Shown here: positions 8,551 through 16,456 of the stretch, piece by piece
How the letters are laid out: each line of letters starts with the position of its first letter
Position numbering within the stretch: the stretch's first letter is position 1
From: Kaistella pullorum
GTDB taxonomy: Bacteria; Bacteroidota; Bacteroidia; Flavobacteriales; Weeksellaceae
Length of the DNA: 64,000 nt
Assembly: GCF_014837035.1 (NCBI RefSeq)
Contig: NZ_JACSPS010000001.1
Location: 614,374-678,373 of the forward strand
Direction of reading: 5' to 3'
Made by a program: the position numbers and the translations under genes
Notes under the pieces: generated by a model
Database searches by the model: none
The model's input: only the letters and a program-made list of their open reading frames with translations
What the model was told of the DNA's origin: nothing

Positions 8551-9444
8551 TTACTTTTTTAATGCTGTCACGCTCGATTTTTGTCTTAAAAATATCAGTC
8601 CGGCCAGGATAATCAGCGCGCCGATGCATTGCAATAAAGTAAGTGTCTCGCCATCTATTACGCCCCAGATTATGGCGACCACGGGCATCAGCAAGGTCAC
8701 GGTAGATGCGAAAAGCGGTGTGGAAATATTTAAAAGTCTGTAATTCAGCATCATCGCCAGGCCTGTGCCGAAAATGGAGAGTAAACTCACAAAGCCGAGA
8801 CCTGCCCAAAGATTGACGTCATTTTTAAAATCATTAAAAAAGCCAGCGAAAACAAGTGAGACAGCTGATGGAATGATCAACACAAATGAAAATACAAATG
8901 CTGAAAGGATTTTCGCGGGAATATTGCCGAGTTTTGATTTCACTGTGGTGGTGCTGATTGCGTAGCAAAACGTGGCAAGCAATAGCAATAAAATAGGAAT
9001 GAGTTTGAATTCGCCGCCCTCACCGCCCGAAAATGCCAGGATGCACGCGCCCGTAAAACTGATCATCACGCCGATGATTTGTCGTTTTGTCGTCTCAAAT
9101 TTCCATACTAATGCTCCAACAACGATTACAAAGATGGGCATCATAGAATTAATGATGCCAGCGATACTACTGCTGATGGCGGTTTCGGCGATTGGGAAAA
9201 GGAACATCGGAATGAAATTTCCGGTCACTGCAGCCAGAATAAGCCATTTCAGATGTTTGCGCGGGAATTTCTTGATATTCAGAACGGCAACCGGAAGCAA
9301 CAATAAGCCCGCGATCAGAACACGTAATGCGCCAACCTCGTATGGATTGAAGTGCTCCAGCGATTTTTTGATGAGTATAAATGAAGAACCCCAAATGACA
9401 GAGAGGACCACCAGTAAAATCCATTTTTCTTTTTCAGGATTCAT
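8551..9444 (-). CDS. EamA/DMT family transporter
   Basis: A 297-residue membrane protein with about ten hydrophobic helices arranged as two EamA repeats (PF00892). Repeat 1 starts at WILLVVLSVIWGSSFILIKK and repeat 2 near LIPILLLLLATFCYAISTT. The family includes exporters of amino acids, metabolites and drugs; the substrate cannot be read from sequence. The gene starts inside the end of aat, an 11-base overlap, so the two are translationally coupled. Confidence 0.88.
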   Translation of the reverse strand: MNPEKEKWILLVVLSVIWGSSFILIKKSLEHFNPYEVGALRVLIAGLLLLPVAVLNIKKFPRKHLKWLILAAVTGNFIPMFLFPIAETAISSSIAGIINSMMPIFVIVVGALVWKFETTKRQIIGVMISFTGACILAFSGGEGGEFKLIPILLLLLATFCYAISTTTVKSKLGNIPAKILSAFVFSFVLIIPSAVSLVFAGFFNDFKNDVNLWAGLGFVSLLSIFGTGLAMMLNYRLLNISTPLFASTVTLLMPVVAIIWGVIDGETLTLLQCIGALIILAGLIFLRQKSSVTALKK

Positions 9445-10081
9445 TGTTCTGTTTTAAAATTTTTAAAAATTCGTGTTTTGAAATCATTTTTGCGCCCAGG
9501 CTCTCAAGATGGTCTGAATGTACCTGGCAATCAATAAGTTCGATATTCGGATCATTTAGTGCAAAATTCAGGAAACCGGCTTTGGAGGCGTTGCTCACTT
9601 TCGAAAACATACTTTCACCGCAAAAAACACGTCCGATCTGGATCCCATAAAATCCACCGACCAAGTCTTCATCTTGCCACACTTCAAAACTTTTCGCGTA
9701 ACCGAATTTATGCAGGATACTGAATGACCTGATGAGTTCTTCGGAAATCCACGTGCCCTCCTGATCTTTACGGTAAACGCTTTGGCACTGTCGCATCACC
9801 TCTTCAAAACACTTGTTTTGTGTAAATACAAACTGCGCGGAATTTAGGATTTTCCGCATAGATTTGCTGACTTTCACTTCAGACGGAAACAGCACAAACC
9901 GCGGGTCAGGGCACCACCAAAGAATTTCTTCACCTTCATTGAACCACGGAAACAGCCCCAGCTGATACGCAAAAAGGAGCCGCTCAGGTGACAAATCGCC
10001 GCCAATTGCCATTAAGCCACTTTCAGAATCTAAAAGTTCAGGGTCCGGAAACGAAATTTCGTCGGCACTGAGGTAAATCAT
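9434..10081 (-). CDS. aat: leucyl/phenylalanyl-tRNA--protein transferase
   Basis: Adds Leu or Phe from charged tRNA to proteins with N-terminal Arg or Lys, creating N-end rule degradation signals for ClpS/ClpAP. The 215-residue sequence shows the family hallmarks FPDPELLDSESGLMAIGGDL, YQLGLFPWFNEGEEILWWCP, DPRFVLFP and GGFYGIQIGRVFCGESMFS. A terminator hairpin separates it from the upstream DUF3127 gene; downstream it overlaps the EamA gene by 11 bases. Confidence 0.95.
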   Translation of the reverse strand: MIYLSADEISFPDPELLDSESGLMAIGGDLSPERLLFAYQLGLFPWFNEGEEILWWCPDPRFVLFPSEVKVSKSMRKILNSAQFVFTQNKCFEEVMRQCQSVYRKDQEGTWISEELIRSFSILHKFGYAKSFEVWQDEDLVGGFYGIQIGRVFCGESMFSKVSNASKAGFLNFALNDPNIELIDCQVHSDHLESLGAKMISKHEFLKILKQNNES

Positions 10082-10094
10082 AGGCTCAAATTTA

Positions 10095-10123
10095 AAAATC
10101 CTGCTTTCTGAAAGCAGGATTTT
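10095..10123 (-). terminator. terminator after the DUF3127 gene
   Basis: A 13-bp perfect stem (AAAATCCTGCTTT with AAAGCAGGATTTT, 3-base loop). With A runs on one side and T runs on the other it can end transcription in either direction. In context it follows the minus-strand DUF3127 gene. Confidence 0.75.
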
Positions 10124-10144
10124 GTTTTATCTGTCAGCCAAAAA

Positions 10145-10534
10145 TTAGAATGGCAAATCATCATCATCTTCCGCGAAAACGTCTGTTCCCGCTGAAGGTG
10201 TGCTCTGTGAAGCGTTTTGCTGAGGTCTGGCCTGTACAGGTTCATTCTCGAAACCACCTTCTGCAAGTTTCTCCACTCTCCAACCAACGATTGAGTTGAA
10301 ATATTTCACTTCATTTTGTGGAGAAGTCCACTCGCGGCCACGAATATTGATGCTTACTTTCACTTTATCGCCCTCGCTGTAGTTATTCAGAAGGTCTGCT
10401 TTGTCCTGCAAAAATTCCACGCTTATCGGCTGTGGATACTGCTCTTCAGTAAGGATGATCATTTCTCTTTTCTGAAAACCGCTCGCAAATGTCTGTACGT
10501 CAGTTATTTTCTTTATTGTTCCCTGTAGTTCCAT
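10145..10534 (-). CDS. DUF3127 protein with SSB-like acidic tail
   Basis: A 129-residue protein whose first 90 residues match DUF3127 (MELQGTIKKITDVQTFASGF, KREMIILTEE, IRGREWTSPQNEVKYFNSIVGWRVEK). The pattern of strands resembles an OB fold. A low-complexity linker rich in Gln, Ala and Ser follows, and the protein ends in DDDDLPF. This closely resembles the C-terminal tip of single-stranded DNA-binding protein (DDDIPF), which docks repair and replication enzymes. The DUF3127 call is firm; a role in DNA binding or as an SSB partner mimic is inference. Confidence 0.85.
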   Translation of the reverse strand: MELQGTIKKITDVQTFASGFQKREMIILTEEQYPQPISVEFLQDKADLLNNYSEGDKVKVSINIRGREWTSPQNEVKYFNSIVGWRVEKLAEGGFENEPVQARPQQNASQSTPSAGTDVFAEDDDDLPF

Positions 10535-10630
10535 TGTCTTATATTATTAAAATGTAAAAGTAATAAATTAAAGGAGTAAAAGAAATGGCAGGCCTGAAAA
10601 AATTAGAAATAAAAAAAATTCGAAATTTCT

Positions 10631-10662
10631 TTTGCACCAAATGTAAAAAGTCTATATATTTG
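10631..10662 (+). promoter_or_regulatory. promoter of the tRNA operon
   Basis: TTTG at 10631-10634 and TATATTTG at 10655-10662 are separated by 20 bases, matching the Bacteroidota sigma factor pattern TTTG-N19/20-TAnnTTTG. The first tRNA begins 38 bases downstream. This is the best promoter match in the window. Confidence 0.8.
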
Positions 10663-10700
10663 CACTCACCAAAAAAAAAGAAAAGAAGTTCTTAATTAAT

Positions 10701-10782
10701 GCGGATGTGGTGTAATTGGTAGCCACGCCAGACTTAGGATCTGGTGCCGTGAGGCGTGGGGGTTCGAGTCCCTTCATCCGCA
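10701..10782 (+). tRNA. tRNA-Leu(UAG)
   Basis: Acceptor stem GCGGATG pairs with CATCCGC, discriminator A. The anticodon stem CCAGA/TCTGG encloses the loop CTTAGGA, so the anticodon is TAG (reads CUN). A long variable arm (GCCGTGAGGC region) and the T-loop GGTTCGAGTCC are present, as expected of a class II Leu tRNA. The CCA end is not encoded. Confidence 0.96.
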
Positions 10783-10789
10783 CTATATT

Positions 10790-10862
<73 letters not shown>

Positions 10863-10877
10863 CAGATTTATCTACCT

Positions 10878-10961
10878 GCCTTGGTGGTGGAACTGGTAGA
10901 CACGCAGGACTTAAAATCCTGTATCCGCAAGGATGTACGGGTTCAAGTCCCGTCCGAGGTA
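10878..10961 (+). tRNA. tRNA-Leu(UAA)
   Basis: Acceptor GCCTTGG pairs with CCGAGGT (with G-U pairs at 1-72 and within the stem), discriminator A. The anticodon stem CAGGA/TCCTG encloses CTTAAAA, giving anticodon TAA. The long variable arm (ATCCGCAAGGAT) marks a Leu tRNA. It is the last gene of the three-tRNA operon and is followed at once by a terminator. Confidence 0.95.
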
Positions 10962-10965
10962 CTTA

Positions 10966-11000
10966 AAAAAAACGCTGAAATTTTTTCCAGCGTTTTTTTT
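10966..11000 (+). terminator. terminator of the tRNA operon
   Basis: AAAACGCTG and CAGCGTTTT arms (inner pairs 10971-10977 with 10988-10994) flank a loop rich in T and are followed by eight T residues. Confidence 0.85.
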
Positions 11001-11087
11001 GTGCTTTATGGCGGTGTTTTTCGGCTCTTCTGAAACAAAAGGGAACACGATTGCACAATATTTGTTGTTACAGCAAAAAAATAAATT

Positions 11088-11432
11088 ATGCAACCGAAAC
11101 CAATGCTTACGCTAAGCCAGGTACTGGCCAAACTCGCCGCAAAAGACGTGACGCGCGAATTCTGTATGAATGAGGCGGGTGAAATGAAACTGATGGATAA
11201 TGGCGAAACTTATCAGCCACAAGATTTAAAAATACTGCGCTCATACCGCTTTGAGGCGGACAGTAGCCCTGAAGACAATGCTGTGCTTTATGTAGCTCAG
11301 GCTACAGACGGAAATATTGGGATTATTATCGATTCTTACGGTGCGCAAAGTAATTATGAAGGTGCCGACTTTGATAATTTTATCCGTGAAATCCCTGTGG
11401 AGGAGGACGAAAGGTATAATTTTGATAACTAA
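11088..11432 (+). CDS. Bacteroidota small protein of unknown function (often mislabelled PRPP synthetase)
   Basis: A 114-residue acidic protein. The block YRFEADSSPEDNAVLYVAQ followed by IGIIIDSYGAQSN matches a small Bacteroidota family with the pattern RFEG.S.P.D..VLY...S...G..V.AYG. From memory that family is often called 'phosphoribosylpyrophosphate synthetase', although it lacks the PRPP-binding motif and is far too short. No signal peptide or membrane segment is visible. A bidirectional terminator shared with the convergent AsmA-like gene follows the stop. Confidence 0.7.
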   Translation: MQPKPMLTLSQVLAKLAAKDVTREFCMNEAGEMKLMDNGETYQPQDLKILRSYRFEADSSPEDNAVLYVAQATDGNIGIIIDSYGAQSNYEGADFDNFIREIPVEEDERYNFDN

Positions 11433-11435
11433 AAT

Positions 11436-11468
11436 AAAAAAAATCCGGTTTTCTTAATCGGATTTTTT
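11436..11468. terminator. bidirectional terminator containing a stop codon
   Basis: AAAATCCG and CGGATTTT arms with an 11-base loop lie between two convergent genes; A and T runs on either side let it work both ways. The stop codon of the minus-strand AsmA-like gene (11454-11456) sits inside the loop. Confidence 0.75.
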
Positions 11469-14102
11469 TCTGAACAGATTTTTGAGTCCTTTGGTTTTCC
11501 CGGAGACTTTTTCTTTTGTATCCTGCACTTTTTCTGAAACCGCTTCCTTGCTTTTCTTCAGGTCGTCCTTGTTTTCTTCGAGCGCGTTTTTCGTATTCTG
11601 AACGGTGTTTTTCATGGCCTGCTCGGTTTTTTCGGCATTGTTGCCGAGCAGCGTTTTCTTCAGACCTTGTTCAATGCCCTTCCAGAACATATTAAAGAAT
11701 GATTTGGTTTGGTCCCGAACCACGTTTTCTACCTGTACCGACTCCGGATATTTCCCTGAATCTGACCGCACGAATATATTCGCTACCGCACTTAAAAGTT
11801 TGTTTTTTTCACCGTCTTCTTTCAGCAGTGCGACTTTCAGGTCGTGATGTTTAAGATTTAATGTGCCGTCAAGGCCATTGTAATTCCCTTTAAAATTAAA
11901 AATCAAATCGGAAATCAATCCCGTTGCGCGCACTTTCAGATAAGGTTCGATGAACGGATTCACCCGTGATGCCGGCAGGTCCGCTACGTTTCCTGCGATG
12001 GAGAACGCGTCAGTTTTATTCAAAACATCAAAATTCCATTTTACATTCATCGGTGAGGCGTTCATAAACCGGCAGTTTATCGTGATTAAAACCTGCGTCG
12101 GTTTTCCCTTCATCTTGCCGGAATTTATGTTTTTCACGTTCATATTGAAGTTTCCGAACGTAAGTTTTCCCGGCCCATCGCTCTTTTTCGTGTCTTCTTC
12201 ATACTCGAGCACCGAATTTTTCACCTCCAGATTCTGTACATACATCGGCAGTTTCATATTTCGAAGTAATGAAGAGTACAATAATTTTTCGGTCAGGTCA
12301 TCTTTTGGAATCTTACTGCGGAAAATGTTGGCATTCACCCCGTTTAAAGTGATTTGTGAAGCGTCCATAAATTTATTTTCAGACAGAAAATCCCACGTTC
12401 CGCTTGCTGAAACCTGCTTTACTTTAATATCATACAAGTCTTTTTCGGCGGGAATTCGGCGGATGAACTGTGCGCGTGAAAGCTTGGGCGTTGCGGCAAA
12501 ATTCGACATCTGTACGGATTTGTTAGTGAATTTGAACCGGTCACCTTTAATATTATAGAACTCTGTATTGTAAACAAAGTGCTGCGTTGTAACATCGTAG
12601 GCACCGAATTTAAATGGAAAACGGTTTTTTACCGTCGAAGAATTCATTTCAATATTCCTGATATTGGCATTTAAAGACCTGAAATCAACCGGTGATTTTC
12701 CGTCATCGATGATGATGTTGCTGTTGCGTAGTGCTACATTGCCGATTTTCAGCGGAAACTGTATGCCGGAATATCCGTTCTTTTTGTCTTGATTTTTAGC
12801 GGTTAATATTTTTCCCTTCACCGAATTTACAAGCACATTGCCGACATCGAGTTTAAGTTTTTGTTCGATGAATTTCAGTTCATTTATTTTTACTTGAATC
12901 CTTTCCGCATCAAGGTCCATTACGGTTTTCGAACGGTTGGCAGAAACCGGACTCAGACGGATATTTCTTACGTCCGCAGATTTCGGGTTTAAAGCTAACG
13001 CTGCGAGCGTGATATTTTGATTTTCGGAAACGAAGCTGATTTGCCGTCCCGCCACACTGAAATCTGCATACTCGAATGGCAGCGTAGACTTTGAAGTCTC
13101 GCTGTTCATTAGAAACTTATTGATGTTGACGTTGAGGTTTCCTGCGCTCAGTTTTGGTGTGCCATTGGGCTGCAGAACGCTGATTTTTGCATTTTTAAAC
13201 TGAACATCTTCCATATTTACCGTAAGGTTGAAATTTTTCTTTTTCGCGACGGCTTTAGAGTTTGTGGTGAAAATCTGAAGGTCAGGACTGTCGAAATTTG
13301 CATTGCTCAAAGCAATTTTCTCTTCGCTAAGTGCGATATCTTTGAAAGTCATTTCAGCAGCCTTGAAACGGTAAAGATTTTTTTGGTTTGGATGCGTTCG
13401 GGCAAAATTTGGGAATGAAATAAGCGGCGTCACAGCGAAATTCCTCACGCTCATTTTAGCATTTTCCGTAGTGATTGTTTCCGCCGTTATTGCGTAAACT
13501 TCCGTTGGACTGAAAAAAAACTCTTTTCCACGTATGTCGTAACGGTCGAAGATAAGCGGCAGCATTCGTTCGACGCTTTCCTCGCTCATCTGTATGTTTT
13601 CTACATTCAGCGCAAGATCTTTTACCGAAATAAACTTTTGGCCGGAATGCCGGGTCACTGCAATATTTCCGTTTTGGATATTTAAGTTTTCAATGGAGAC
13701 CGGATTTCGCTTTTTACCTGTTTTATCGTCGACAGGTTTCGCAAGTCTTATCTGCAAATCCGGATTGACAAGCAAAAGGTTATCTGAACTGATAACTTTT
13801 TTGAAAAGTGCGCTGTAGATGCCCAGGCGGCTGATTGAAAGGGTATCGACCTTTCCTTTAATCCCGATGACATTGAGGTCAGCGCTTTTTTTGTTTTCGA
13901 TTTCTACTTCGGTCGCAAGAATATCACCGCTGAAAAGGTCGACGTTGAGCGACTTATAGGCTATCTGGTAATCCGATTTTTTTTTAATGTAACCCCCAAG
14001 ATTATTTCGGAGCCAGAAATTAGCACCAAAATTGATGATTAGCGTAATAAGAACTATTACCGCGAGGATTATGGAAGCAAGCCGAAAGTATTTTTTTTTC
14101 AT
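11454..14102 (-). CDS. AsmA/DUF748-like membrane-anchored protein with internal triplication
   Basis: An 882-residue protein with one N-terminal membrane anchor (residues 8-28) and a long periplasmic part made of short beta-strand repeats, as in AsmA/YhdP/TamB bridge-like proteins that move lipids or support the outer membrane. Three related modules are visible at about residues 137-280, 296-420 and 452-600. Copies 1 and 3 share LPxxFxxYD, MSxxNFAxTP, RxxPxxKxLY and LSExK landmarks. The C-terminal 90 residues are Lys/Glu-rich and likely helical (NAEKTEQAMKNTVQNTKN region). Assignment to the AsmA superfamily is by architecture; the exact role is not known. Confidence 0.75.
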   Translation of the reverse strand: MKKKYFRLASIILAVIVLITLIINFGANFWLRNNLGGYIKKKSDYQIAYKSLNVDLFSGDILATEVEIENKKSADLNVIGIKGKVDTLSISRLGIYSALFKKVISSDNLLLVNPDLQIRLAKPVDDKTGKKRNPVSIENLNIQNGNIAVTRHSGQKFISVKDLALNVENIQMSEESVERMLPLIFDRYDIRGKEFFFSPTEVYAITAETITTENAKMSVRNFAVTPLISFPNFARTHPNQKNLYRFKAAEMTFKDIALSEEKIALSNANFDSPDLQIFTTNSKAVAKKKNFNLTVNMEDVQFKNAKISVLQPNGTPKLSAGNLNVNINKFLMNSETSKSTLPFEYADFSVAGRQISFVSENQNITLAALALNPKSADVRNIRLSPVSANRSKTVMDLDAERIQVKINELKFIEQKLKLDVGNVLVNSVKGKILTAKNQDKKNGYSGIQFPLKIGNVALRNSNIIIDDGKSPVDFRSLNANIRNIEMNSSTVKNRFPFKFGAYDVTTQHFVYNTEFYNIKGDRFKFTNKSVQMSNFAATPKLSRAQFIRRIPAEKDLYDIKVKQVSASGTWDFLSENKFMDASQITLNGVNANIFRSKIPKDDLTEKLLYSSLLRNMKLPMYVQNLEVKNSVLEYEEDTKKSDGPGKLTFGNFNMNVKNINSGKMKGKPTQVLITINCRFMNASPMNVKWNFDVLNKTDAFSIAGNVADLPASRVNPFIEPYLKVRATGLISDLIFNFKGNYNGLDGTLNLKHHDLKVALLKEDGEKNKLLSAVANIFVRSDSGKYPESVQVENVVRDQTKSFFNMFWKGIEQGLKKTLLGNNAEKTEQAMKNTVQNTKNALEENKDDLKKSKEAVSEKVQDTKEKVSGKTKGLKNLFRKKSD

Positions 14103-14121
14103 CAGCTTGCTGATTAAAATA

Positions 14122-14937
14122 CTATGCCAACGTCTCTTTTGGCTTTGTAATCGAAATTTCCACTACATAACCCTCATGTGCTCTCACATTGATGAAATTT
14201 CCGCCCTCAAAACTTAAATACTGGCCTTTGATCCCTCTCAGGATCCCTCCTACCTCCGGATTTTTGTCAAGGGTGCAGGACGAAATTTTTTCCGGCGCTT
14301 CATAAGGATAGTCAAGACGCTGCATTTCGCGCTCCATCGTATAAAAATTCTGAAAATTTTCGGGAAAATGATGTTTTATGCGTTCGCGGAAATCCACCAG
14401 ATCGAGATCGTCCTCGAAATCGTCTTCGAGCATCTTTTTCCAGTTGGTTTTGTCGGCGATATGTTCTTTCAGCGCAACTTCGATCATTCCGGCTTCGTAT
14501 CGGTTCGTTGTTTTGGCAATCGGAAGTGCGAATGTAGCACCTTGGTCGATCCAGCGCGTCGGCAGTTGTGATTCACGCGTGACGCCAACTTTTACTTCGC
14601 CTGTATAAGCCAGATACACGATGTGCGGCGCCAGCTGAATTTGCTGTTCAACCTCCAGATCCCGCTCCCCGATGCCGAGATGCGCAGTAGAAAGTTCAGG
14701 CCGGATGATGGTGTCGCTGGCGTAGGGACTTTCGAAAAAGCAGCGTTTGCAGAAGCCCATGCGGTATATTTTTTCGTCGCTGCGGCACGATACACACTCA
14801 TATCCAACATGTTTTATCGTTAGGTTTTTTCCTATAACCTGATTCAGGTTGATGAGGTCATGTGAAAGATTTAGGAAATATTGTATCGGTTTTCCGTTCT
14901 GCGTGAACATCTTTAGGAGTTGGCCGCTAAACTGCAT
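14122..14937 (-). CDS. DUF2797 protein with zinc knuckle and GIY-YIG-like core
   Basis: A 271-residue protein. Residues about 44-66 hold two cysteine pairs (CVSC and CKRC, also CFFESPYAS) that probably bind zinc. The following part (IVYLAYTGEVKVGVTRES, then RWIDQGATFA) is the DUF2797 signature and resembles the start of a GIY-YIG nuclease fold. Whether it cuts or only binds nucleic acid cannot be read. It starts 19 bases upstream of the AsmA-like gene on the same strand, so the two are likely co-transcribed. Function unknown. Confidence 0.8.
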   Translation of the reverse strand: MQFSGQLLKMFTQNGKPIQYFLNLSHDLINLNQVIGKNLTIKHVGYECVSCRSDEKIYRMGFCKRCFFESPYASDTIIRPELSTAHLGIGERDLEVEQQIQLAPHIVYLAYTGEVKVGVTRESQLPTRWIDQGATFALPIAKTTNRYEAGMIEVALKEHIADKTNWKKMLEDDFEDDLDLVDFRERIKHHFPENFQNFYTMEREMQRLDYPYEAPEKISSCTLDKNPEVGGILRGIKGQYLSFEGGNFINVRAHEGYVVEISITKPKETLA

Positions 14938-14977
14938 AACATTATTGTTTCAGTAAAAATAATGATTTGCTTTTAAT

Positions 14978-14985
14978 TAAATTTG
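14978..14985 (+). promoter_or_regulatory. putative -7 element of the epimerase gene (TAAATTTG)
   Basis: Perfect TAnnTTTG match, 20 bases upstream of the ATG at 15006. No TTG is seen at the standard -33 distance. Confidence 0.45.
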
Positions 14986-15005
14986 TCTGTCACAAAAAAC
15001 AGTAG

Positions 15006-16034
15006 ATGAATTATCTGATCACCGGCGGCAGCGGTTTCATAGGGTCGCATTTAGTAGAGTGTCTTTTACATAGCGGACATTCTGTCATTAATGTTGACAA
15101 CTTTGATGATTTTTATAATTATCGAATCAAAATCCGCAACACACTGGAGTCTGTGGGTAAAAGTTTCGAATTCCCGTTTAATGAAAAGGAACATGATATT
15201 CAGAAACTCATTTTCGAAACCGAATCAGACCGCTACCGGCTTTATTATCAGGACATTCGCGATGCTGAAGGACTTGGGAAGATTTTCCGGAAACATAAAA
15301 TAGATATGGTAGTACATCTGGCGGCACTAGCCGGTGTAAGACCATCAATCGAACAGCCCGGCAGATATGGTGAGGTCAATGTAAACGGAAGTATAAATCT
15401 GTGGGAAATCTGTGCTGAATTTAATGTAAATAAAGTGATATGCGCTTCAAGCTCAAGCGTTTACGGAAATAATGAAAAAATTCCCTTTACCGAAACGGAT
15501 TCTGTGGATCAGCCGGTTTCACCTTACGCTGCCACTAAGAGATCTGCCGAAATTTTAGGTCATGTTTATCATCATCTTTATCATATAGATATGATTCATC
15601 TTAGATTCTTCACAGTTTACGGTCCGCGGCAAAGACCTGATCTTGCAATTCATAAGTTCGCAAAACTCATAAGCAGCAGAGAGTCAGTACCATTTTTTGG
15701 GGACGGCACTACAGCGCGGGATTATACTTATATAGATGACATCATTGCCGGAGTGACTGGCGCAATGCATTATCTGGAGCGCAATACCGGTGTTTATGAG
15801 ATCGTTAACCTGGGGGAGAGCCGCATGGTCTCTTTAAATGAAATGCTTTCTACCATTGAGGAAAATCTGAGCATCAATGCGAAAAGAGAGTTGCTTCCGA
15901 TGCAGCCTGGCGATGTGTTGCGAACCAATGCAGATATCGCCAAAGCACGCGCACTTTTCCACTATCGGCCGACCACAGATTTCCATTTTGGCATAAAAAA
16001 GTTTGTGGAATGGTTTTTGAGAAACGGATCGTGA
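15006..16034 (+). CDS. NAD-dependent sugar-nucleotide epimerase/dehydratase (UDP-glucuronate 4-epimerase-like)
   Basis: An extended short-chain dehydrogenase of 342 residues. The N-terminal Rossmann motif is GGSGFIGSH (residues 7-15). Catalytic residues are the SSSSVYGN serine run (about 148-155) and the YAATK pair (Tyr174, Lys178). FTVYGPRQRPDLAI and FGDGTTARDYTYIDDI are typical of UDP-glucose/UDP-glucuronate 4-epimerases used to make capsule or lipopolysaccharide sugars. The exact substrate is not certain. It stands alone, divergent from the DUF2797 gene; a TAAATTTG element at 14978-14985 lies 20 bases upstream of the start. Confidence 0.88.
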   Translation: MNYLITGGSGFIGSHLVECLLHSGHSVINVDNFDDFYNYRIKIRNTLESVGKSFEFPFNEKEHDIQKLIFETESDRYRLYYQDIRDAEGLGKIFRKHKIDMVVHLAALAGVRPSIEQPGRYGEVNVNGSINLWEICAEFNVNKVICASSSSVYGNNEKIPFTETDSVDQPVSPYAATKRSAEILGHVYHHLYHIDMIHLRFFTVYGPRQRPDLAIHKFAKLISSRESVPFFGDGTTARDYTYIDDIIAGVTGAMHYLERNTGVYEIVNLGESRMVSLNEMLSTIEENLSINAKRELLPMQPGDVLRTNADIAKARALFHYRPTTDFHFGIKKFVEWFLRNGS

Positions 16035-16105
16035 AAAATTAATAAAAACCACGCAAATATTATTGGAAATCAGCGACAAAAACTTTTTTATGTCGCGTAT
16101 TTTTT

Positions 16106-16113
16106 TACTTTTG
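16106..16113 (+). promoter_or_regulatory. putative -7 element of the DUF2795 gene (TACTTTTG)
   Basis: Perfect TAnnTTTG match, 16 bases upstream of the ATG at 16130. A -33 element is not clear. Confidence 0.45.
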
Positions 16114-16129
16114 CAAAAAATTATTTGAT

Positions 16130-16351
16130 ATGTATTGGACATTAGAACTGGCTTCATACCTGAGCGATGCGCCCTGGCCGATGACCAAAGCGGAATTGAT
16201 TGATTATGCAATCCGCACAGGTGCACCTATGGAAGTGGTGGAAAATCTTCAGGCGATTGAAGACGAGGGTGAAATCTATGAATCCATAGAAGAAGTATGG
16301 AGTGATTACCCTACCGATGACGATTTCCTCTGGAATGAAGACGAATACTAA
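16130..16351 (+). CDS. DUF2795 small acidic protein
   Basis: A 73-residue, very acidic protein (MYWTLELASYLSDAPWPMTK, then GAPMEVVENLQAIEDEGE and a DDDFLWNEDEY tail). The pattern 'L..A.wP.tk.ELi.yA...GAP.evvenL' is that of DUF2795, a short helical family without known function. It lies about 100 bases upstream of secA on the same strand and may share its transcript. A TAnnTTTG element precedes it. Confidence 0.8.
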   Translation: MYWTLELASYLSDAPWPMTKAELIDYAIRTGAPMEVVENLQAIEDEGEIYESIEEVWSDYPTDDDFLWNEDEY

Positions 16352-16456
16352 ATTTTCTCAGGGCTTTAGGCAATTACTATAGCCCTATTTTATTAACATG
16401 AGGCACTGCGGTGCCACCATTTTTGCCAGGTTTGGCAGACACAAAGCGACAGACAT

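Noticed and set aside
11088-11432. Phosphoribosylpyrophosphate synthetase
   Set aside because: The label is often attached to this small family, but the protein has 114 residues and no PRPP-binding motif.
14592-14810. Small opposite-frame gene inside the DUF2797 gene
   Set aside because: It overlaps a well-supported coding region on the same strand in another frame and has no motif; the same applies to the other short overlapping frames in the window.
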